64,000 nucleotides of DNA from Moryella longum_A (lineage in GTDB: Bacteria; Bacillota; Clostridia; Lachnospirales; Lachnospiraceae), in assembly GCA_937990655.1 (NCBI GenBank), contig CALKQX010000017.1:1-64000 (forward strand), given 5' to 3'. A program made the position numbers and the translations under genes. This document shows positions 58,815-64,000 of this stretch, in pieces (the stretch's first letter is position 1; every line of letters starts with the position of its first letter). The notes below the pieces were generated by a model. That model saw only the letters and a program-made list of their open reading frames with translations, was not told the DNA's origin and made no database searches.

Positions 58815-61800
58815 GTGTACAGAAAAGTCCCTACGGATATGAACTTTGTGGCGCGCGAGGGCGAAATCGAAAAGTTCTGGGCAGAGAACCGCATCTTTGA
58901 GAAGTCCGTCGAGCAGCGCGAGGGCTGCGAGACCTATATGTTCTACGACGGACCGCCGACCGCAAACGGCCGACCGCACATCGGCCATGTCGAGACCCGC
59001 GTCATCAAGGATATGATTCCGCGCTTCCGTACCATGAAGGGACAGTATGTTCCGAGAAAGGCAGGCTGGGATACGCACGGCCTTCCGGTTGAGCTCGAGG
59101 TCGAGAAGGAAATCGGCATTGAGGGCAAGGAGGAAATCGAGGCTTACGGCGTGGAGCCCTTCATCAAAAAGTGTCGCGAGTCGGTGTGGCGCTACAAGGA
59201 AGTCTGGGAGCAGTTCTCCGGCAAGGTGGGCTTCTGGGCGGATATGGAGCACCCCTACATCACCTGTGACGACAACTACATCGAGTCGGAGTGGTGGGCC
59301 TTAAAGGAAATCTGGAAAAAGGGCCTGCTCTACAAGGGCTTTAAAGTGGTCCCCTACTGCCCGCACTGCGGAACCCCGCTCTCCTCGCACGAGGTGGCGC
59401 AGGGCTATAAGTCGATTAAGGACAGAACCGCAATTGTGCGCTTCCGGGTGAAGGGCGAAGATGCCTACTTCCTCGCTTGGACCACGACGCCCTGGACCCT
59501 GCCCTCGAACATCGGTCTCTGCGTGAACCCGCACGAGAGCTATGTGAAGGTCAAGGCAGCGGACGGCAACACCTACTATCTCGCGGAGGCACTGCTTGAG
59601 AAGGTGCTCGGCGAGGGCTATGAAATTTTGGAGCGCTACACCGGCAAGGAGCTGGAGTATAAGCCCTACGAGCCCCTCTACAGCTGTGCGGCGGAAGCGG
59701 CGGCACGCCAGCACAAAGAGGCTTTCTTTGTCTACGCGGACGAGTATGTCACGATGACGGACGGTACCGGCATTGTCCACATTGCCCCGGCCTTCGGTGA
59801 GGACGATGCGCGCGTGGGTCGCGGCTACGATGCGCCCTTTGTCCAGATGGTGGACGACAAGGGACGGATGAAGCTGGAGACGGGAAAGTTTGCGAGCATG
59901 CGCTGCAAGCCGACGGAGAAGGAAATTGAGGAGGGCGCTGTCGCGGCAGACCCGGAAGTGCTTCGGGATCTCGAGGAGAGAGGCCTGCTCTTTGCCTCCC
60001 CGAAGGTGGAGCACGACTACCCGCACTGCTGGCGCTGCGGAACGCCGCTCATCTACTATGCGCGTGAGTCCTGGTTCATCAAGATGACCGCGGTGCGCGA
60101 CGACCTCGTGAAAAACAACGAACAGATCAACTGGGTTCCGCAGTCCATCGGTGAGGGACGCTTCGGCAACTGGATTGAGAACATTCAGGACTGGGCGGTC
60201 TCGAGAAACCGCTACTGGGGTACGCCCCTCAATGTCTGGGAGTGCCCGGACTGCGGCGAGAAGCTTGCGGTCGGCTCCCGAGAAGAGTTGGCGGAGCTCT
60301 CCGGCGATGAGAGCGCAAAGACCGTCGAGCTGCACCGCCCGTATGTGGACCGCTTTGAAATCCCCTGCCCGCACTGCCATGGCAAGATGAAGCGCGTTCC
60401 GGAGGTCGTCGATGTCTGGTTTGACTCCGGTGCTTGCCCCTACGCGGAGCTCCACTATCCCTTTGAGAACAAGGAACTCTTAGAGCAGCAGCTCCCGGCT
60501 TCCTTCATCTCCGAGGCGGTCGATCAGACCCGAGGCTGGTTCTACTCCCTGCATGCGGAGTCGACCCTCCTCTTTAACAAGCCGGCGTTTAAGAATGTCA
60601 TTGTCCTTGGCCTCGTGCTGGATGAGAACGGCAATAAGATGTCCAAGTCGAAGGGCAATGCGGTCGATCCGATGGAGGCGCTCGAAACCTTCGGCGCGGA
60701 TGCGATTCGCTGGTATTTCTACACCGCTGCAGCACCGTGGCTCCCGAAGAAATTCTCGGAGGAGGCTGTGCGCGAGGGGCAGAGAAAGTTCCTCGGAACG
60801 CTCTGGAATACCTATGCGTTCTACGTGCTCTACGCGGACATCGATCACTTCGATCCGACCAAGTATACGCTCGACTACGAGAAGCTCTCGGTCATGGACA
60901 AGTGGCTGCTTTCGAAGATGAACAGCATGGTCCGCGACGCGGATAAGAACCTCTCGAACTACAGAATTCCGGAGACGGCTGCCGTGTTCCAGGAATTTGT
61001 CGAAGACATGTCGAACTGGTACGTGCGCCGCTGCCGCAACCGCTTCTGGGCAAAGGGCATGGAGCAGGACAAGATCAATGCCTATATGACGCTCTACACG
61101 GCGCTGGTCACACTCGCAAAGGCGGCGGCTCCCATGATTCCGTTCATGAGTGAGCAGATTTACCAAAACCTGGTGCGTACGGTCGATGCATCCGCGACGG
61201 AGTCCGTGCACCTCTCTGATTACCCGGTTGCGGACGAGGCGCACATCGACGCAGAACTTGAGAAGAGCATGGACGAGGTTCTCAAGATTGTCGTGCTCGG
61301 CCGCTCTGCGCGCGAGGCTTCCGGCCGAAAGAACCGTCAGCCGCTCTCGAAGCTCTATGTGAAGGCGCCGGAGGCACTCGGCAGCTTCTATCAGGAGATT
61401 ATCCGCGACGAGCTGAATGTAAAAGAGCTCGAATTCACGGATGACGCGGAGCGCTTTGTGAACTATGTCTTTAAGCCGCAGTTAAAGACCGTGGGACCGA
61501 AGTATGGAAAGCAGCTGAATGCCATCAAGGAGCACTTAAAGGCGCTGGACGGTCAAAAGGCTATGGCAGAGCTCAACGAGAACGGCGCACTCGGCTTTGC
61601 CCTCCCGGACGGCACCGAAGTAAAGCTTAGCAGAGAGGATCTCTTAATCGAGAGCACCCAGTCGGAGCGCTATGTCTCCGCACAGGACAACGGCATTACC
61701 GTGGTGCTCGACATTGAATTAAACGAGGAGCTCATCGAAGAGGGCTTCGTGCGTGAGCTCATCTCCAAAGTGCAGACCATGCGGAAAGACGCCGGATTTG

Positions 61801-62006
61801 AGGTCACAGATCACATTGCGCTCGGCCTTTCCGGCAACGATAAGATTGCGACACTTGCGGAAAAGTACGAAGAATTGTTGAAGAACACCCTGCTTGCGGA
61901 TGCGATTCATGGTGAATCGGCTGAAAATAGCGGAGATTTTGTAAAAGAGTGGAATTTGAACGGAGAACTGGTTACACTTTCTGTGAAACGCGTCGTAAAG
62001 CAGTAA
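58815..62006 (+). CDS. ileS: Isoleucyl-tRNA synthetase, eukaryote-like type 2
   Basis: IleRS charges tRNA-Ile. The 1063-residue chain is longer than the about 930 of common bacterial IleRS. HIGH is in NGRPHIGHVETR (55-58), KMSKS at 608-612 in NKMSKSKGNAVDP, the CP1 editing domain has AWTTTPWTLPSNIGLCV and the C-terminus lacks the four-cysteine zinc site of type 1. These features fit the type 2 group related to eukaryotic cytosolic enzymes. The start is GTG 58815 with AGGAGG (58801-58806) 8 bp upstream; a TTG at 58794 would overlap that site. Confidence 0.95.
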   Translation: MYRKVPTDMNFVAREGEIEKFWAENRIFEKSVEQREGCETYMFYDGPPTANGRPHIGHVETRVIKDMIPRFRTMKGQYVPRKAGWDTHGLPVELEVEKEIGIEGKEEIEAYGVEPFIKKCRESVWRYKEVWEQFSGKVGFWADMEHPYITCDDNYIESEWWALKEIWKKGLLYKGFKVVPYCPHCGTPLSSHEVAQGYKSIKDRTAIVRFRVKGEDAYFLAWTTTPWTLPSNIGLCVNPHESYVKVKAADGNTYYLAEALLEKVLGEGYEILERYTGKELEYKPYEPLYSCAAEAAARQHKEAFFVYADEYVTMTDGTGIVHIAPAFGEDDARVGRGYDAPFVQMVDDKGRMKLETGKFASMRCKPTEKEIEEGAVAADPEVLRDLEERGLLFASPKVEHDYPHCWRCGTPLIYYARESWFIKMTAVRDDLVKNNEQINWVPQSIGEGRFGNWIENIQDWAVSRNRYWGTPLNVWECPDCGEKLAVGSREELAELSGDESAKTVELHRPYVDRFEIPCPHCHGKMKRVPEVVDVWFDSGACPYAELHYPFENKELLEQQLPASFISEAVDQTRGWFYSLHAESTLLFNKPAFKNVIVLGLVLDENGNKMSKSKGNAVDPMEALETFGADAIRWYFYTAAAPWLPKKFSEEAVREGQRKFLGTLWNTYAFYVLYADIDHFDPTKYTLDYEKLSVMDKWLLSKMNSMVRDADKNLSNYRIPETAAVFQEFVEDMSNWYVRRCRNRFWAKGMEQDKINAYMTLYTALVTLAKAAAPMIPFMSEQIYQNLVRTVDASATESVHLSDYPVADEAHIDAELEKSMDEVLKIVVLGRSAREASGRKNRQPLSKLYVKAPEALGSFYQEIIRDELNVKELEFTDDAERFVNYVFKPQLKTVGPKYGKQLNAIKEHLKALDGQKAMAELNENGALGFALPDGTEVKLSREDLLIESTQSERYVSAQDNGITVVLDIELNEELIEEGFVRELISKVQTMRKDAGFEVTDHIALGLSGNDKIATLAEKYEELLKNTLLADAIHGESAENSGDFVKEWNLNGELVTLSVKRVVKQ

Positions 62007-62025
62007 AATTACGGAGGAGACAAAT

Positions 62026-64000
62026 TTGGCAGGAGTTATCAGACGTTTGGATAAAGATACCCTGAAGAAGGAGATCATCAACAACTTAAAGACGCTCTAC
62101 CGCAAGGATGTCAGCGAAGCAACGCTTCAGATGGTCTATCAGGCGGTCGCGTATGCGGTCAAGGATGATGTGATCGACAACTGGCTTGCGACGCAGAAAG
62201 CGTATGACAAGGCAGACGCAAAGCGCGTCTACTATCTCTCGATGGAGTTCCTGGTCGGCAGAGCGCTCGGCAACACCATGCTCGCGCTGAAGGAAGAGCA
62301 GCTTATCCGCGAGGCGGTCGAGGAGCTTGGCTTCGATCTCACGGAGATTGAGGACGAGGAGAGAGATCCGGCGCTCGGAAACGGCGGTCTCGGCCGTCTG
62401 GCGGCTTGCTTCCTCGACTCGCTCTCGACCCTCAACTACCCGGCTTACGGCTGCGGCATCCGCTATCACTACGGCATGTTCCGCCAGAAGATCGAGAACG
62501 GCTACCAGAAGGAAATTCCGGACGAGTGGTTAAAGGATGGCTATCCCTTTGAGATTAAGCGCGACGAGCATGCCTGCGAGGTCAAGTTCGGCGGCTATGT
62601 CGCGACCCGCATGGAGAACGGCGAGCCCCGCTTCTACCAGGAGAACTACCAGTCGGTCCGCGCAATCCCCTACGACCTCCCGGTTGTGGGCTACGGCAAT
62701 CACATTGTGAATACGCTTCGCATCTGGGATGCGGAGGCAATTACGCGCTTCCGTCTGGATTCCTTTGACCGCGGTGACTATCAGAGAGCCGTGGAAGAGC
62801 AGAACCTCGCGAGAACCATCTCCGAGGTGCTCTACCCGAACGACAACCACTACTCGGGCAAGGAGCTCCGCTTAAAGCAGCAGTATTTCTTCATCTCCGC
62901 TTCGCTGCAGACCGCGGTCAAGAAGTTCCTGGAGACCCACGATGACATCAAGAAGCTGCCGGATTACTGTGTATTTCAGATGAACGACACCCATCCCACG
63001 GTTGCGGTGCCGGAGCTCATGCGCATTCTGATGGACGAACAGGGACTCGGCTGGGAAGAAGCGTGGGAAATTACGAGCAAGGCCTGCGCGTACACGAACC
63101 ACACCATCATGACCGAGGCACTCGAGAAGTGGCCCATTGAGCTCTTCTCCCGTCTGCTTCCGCGTATTTATCAGATTGTCGAAGAGATCAACCGCCGCTT
63201 CCTGCTTGCCATCGAGCACAAGTTCCCGGGCGATCCGGCGAGAAAAGACCGCATGGCCATCATCCACGACGGCCAGGTCCGCATGGCGTTCATGGCCTGC
63301 GCGGCTTCCTTCTCGATCAACGGTGTCGCGAAGATTCACACCGAGATTCTGAAGGAGCAGACGCTTCGCGACTTCTACGAGTTCTCGCCCGAGAAGTTCA
63401 ACAACAAGACCAACGGCATCACGCAGCGCCGCTTCCTACTCCACGCGAACCCGCTGCTTGCGGACTGGATTACGGAGCGCATCGGCGACAAGTGGATCAC
63501 GGACCTCTCCGAAGTGAAGAAGCTCGGTGTCTATGTGGAAGATGAGAAGAGCCGCCAGGAGTACATGAACATCAAGTACAAGAACAAGCTTCGCCTTGCG
63601 AACTACATTCTGGAGCACAACGGCATTGTCGTGGACCCGCGTTCCATCTTCGATGTTCAGGTAAAGCGCCTGCACGAGTACAAGCGCCAGCTCATGAATA
63701 TCCTCCACGTCATGTACCTCTACAACAAGATTAAGGATAATCCGAACATGCCGTTCTATCCGCACACCTTTATTTTCGGTGCAAAGGCGGCTGCGGGCTA
63801 TCACCGTGCAAAGCTCACGATTAAGCTGATCAATGCCGTGGCGGATGTGATTAACAACGACGCTTCGATCAACGGCAAGATCAAGGTGGTCTTCATCGAG
63901 GACTACTGCGTCTCGAGCGCGGAGCTCATCTTTGCGGCGGCGGATGTCTCCGAGCAGATTTCGACCGCCAGTAAGGAGGCGTCCGGCACCTCGAACATGA
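62026..64000 (+). CDS. glgP: Glycogen/starch/alpha-glucan phosphorylase, 3' end outside the window
   Basis: Phosphorylase releases glucose 1-phosphate from alpha-1,4-glucans. The first 658 codons are present of an expected 800 or more. Motifs include YYLSMEFLVGRALGN, GNGGLGRLAACFLDS, QMNDTHPTVAVPELMRI, KRLHEYKRQLMN and, at the very edge, the start of the pyridoxal phosphate site ASKEASGTSNM; the cofactor lysine would be the next codon or so beyond 64000. The start is TTG at 62026 with ACGGAGGAG 6 bp upstream. It lies 19 bp after ileS and is likely cotranscribed. With glgA it forms the synthesis and breakdown arms of glycogen storage. Confidence 0.95.
   Translation, partial: MAGVIRRLDKDTLKKEIINNLKTLYRKDVSEATLQMVYQAVAYAVKDDVIDNWLATQKAYDKADAKRVYYLSMEFLVGRALGNTMLALKEEQLIREAVEELGFDLTEIEDEERDPALGNGGLGRLAACFLDSLSTLNYPAYGCGIRYHYGMFRQKIENGYQKEIPDEWLKDGYPFEIKRDEHACEVKFGGYVATRMENGEPRFYQENYQSVRAIPYDLPVVGYGNHIVNTLRIWDAEAITRFRLDSFDRGDYQRAVEEQNLARTISEVLYPNDNHYSGKELRLKQQYFFISASLQTAVKKFLETHDDIKKLPDYCVFQMNDTHPTVAVPELMRILMDEQGLGWEEAWEITSKACAYTNHTIMTEALEKWPIELFSRLLPRIYQIVEEINRRFLLAIEHKFPGDPARKDRMAIIHDGQVRMAFMACAASFSINGVAKIHTEILKEQTLRDFYEFSPEKFNNKTNGITQRRFLLHANPLLADWITERIGDKWITDLSEVKKLGVYVEDEKSRQEYMNIKYKNKLRLANYILEHNGIVVDPRSIFDVQVKRLHEYKRQLMNILHVMYLYNKIKDNPNMPFYPHTFIFGAKAAAGYHRAKLTIKLINAVADVINNDASINGKIKVVFIEDYCVSSAELIFAAADVSEQISTASKEASGTSNM

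Noticed and set aside
59301..60455. 384-codon minus-strand open frame opposite ileS
   Set aside because: It lies fully within the conserved IleRS coding region and shows shadow composition.

Overview
The window is a dense, mostly housekeeping stretch of a high-GC (roughly 55-60 %, estimated by eye) chromosome of a Firmicute, most likely a member of the Lachnospiraceae. The evidence is the Firmicute gene order nusB-xseA-xseB-ispA-dxs-tlyA-nadK-argR-recN, the order cmk-ispH-S1 protein, AddAB instead of RecBCD, a class III fructose-bisphosphatase, a one-chain PurL, T-box control of aminoacyl-tRNA synthetases, SD-rich starts with frequent GTG and TTG codons, and several small families typical of this group (DUF4491-, DUF5721-, DUF5722- and DUF6142-like proteins). 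The genus cannot be fixed from sequence reading alone. No phage genes, insertion sequences, CRISPR arrays or integrases were seen.

Layout. 1-200: the end of a tRNA cluster (partial tRNA-Asp, tRNA-Leu) and a terminator. 200-3100: a divergent orotate-phosphoribosyltransferase-like protein, then a secreted beta-helix carbohydrate-binding protein with a long repetitive, charged tail, preceded by a perfect 11-bp tandem repeat that looks like a response-regulator site. 3130-13300: scpB, dUTPase, a TPR lipoprotein, hflX, addB and addA (chromosome segregation, nucleotide hygiene, ribosome GTPase, recombination). 13295-25880: nusB through recN (transcription antitermination, exonuclease VII, MEP isoprenoid synthesis, rRNA methylation, NAD kinase, arginine repressor, RecN), running on into glgA, a DUF212 membrane protein, a PPIase-like lipoprotein, a DUF5721-like protein and a sigma-70-like protein without region 4. 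25900-35000: purL, aspartokinase, a BaiN-type flavoprotein, cmk, ispH and a four-domain S1 protein, closed by a strong terminator.

35000-42100: an orphan CbiG with a degenerate CobU-like tail, a secreted DUF5722 putative glycoside hydrolase, and pheST under a Phe T-box. 42000-43700: two minus-strand genes (DUF4491, GNAT) among large inverted repeats. 43690-48710: the pyrimidine operon pyrF-pyrK-pyrD-pyrE with three unrelated downstream genes. 48750-52310: purE-purM-purN-purD and a terminator. 52337-57390: fbp on the plus strand, converging on the minus-strand operon gpmA-pncB-nudC. 57430-64000: asparaginase, T-box-controlled ileS (a long, eukaryote-like type 2 enzyme) and the first 658 codons of glycogen phosphorylase, cut at the window edge just before its cofactor lysine.

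Together the genes supply nucleotide synthesis, glycogen turnover (glgA, glgP, fbp, gpmA), NAD salvage and phosphorylation, isoprenoid precursors and recombination repair. The best candidates for new biology are the surface protein and its upstream repeat, the CbiG/pseudo-CobU fusion, the truncated sigma-like protein in an uncharacterised gene trio, and the DUF5722 hydrolase. No clearly new multi-gene system is evident.
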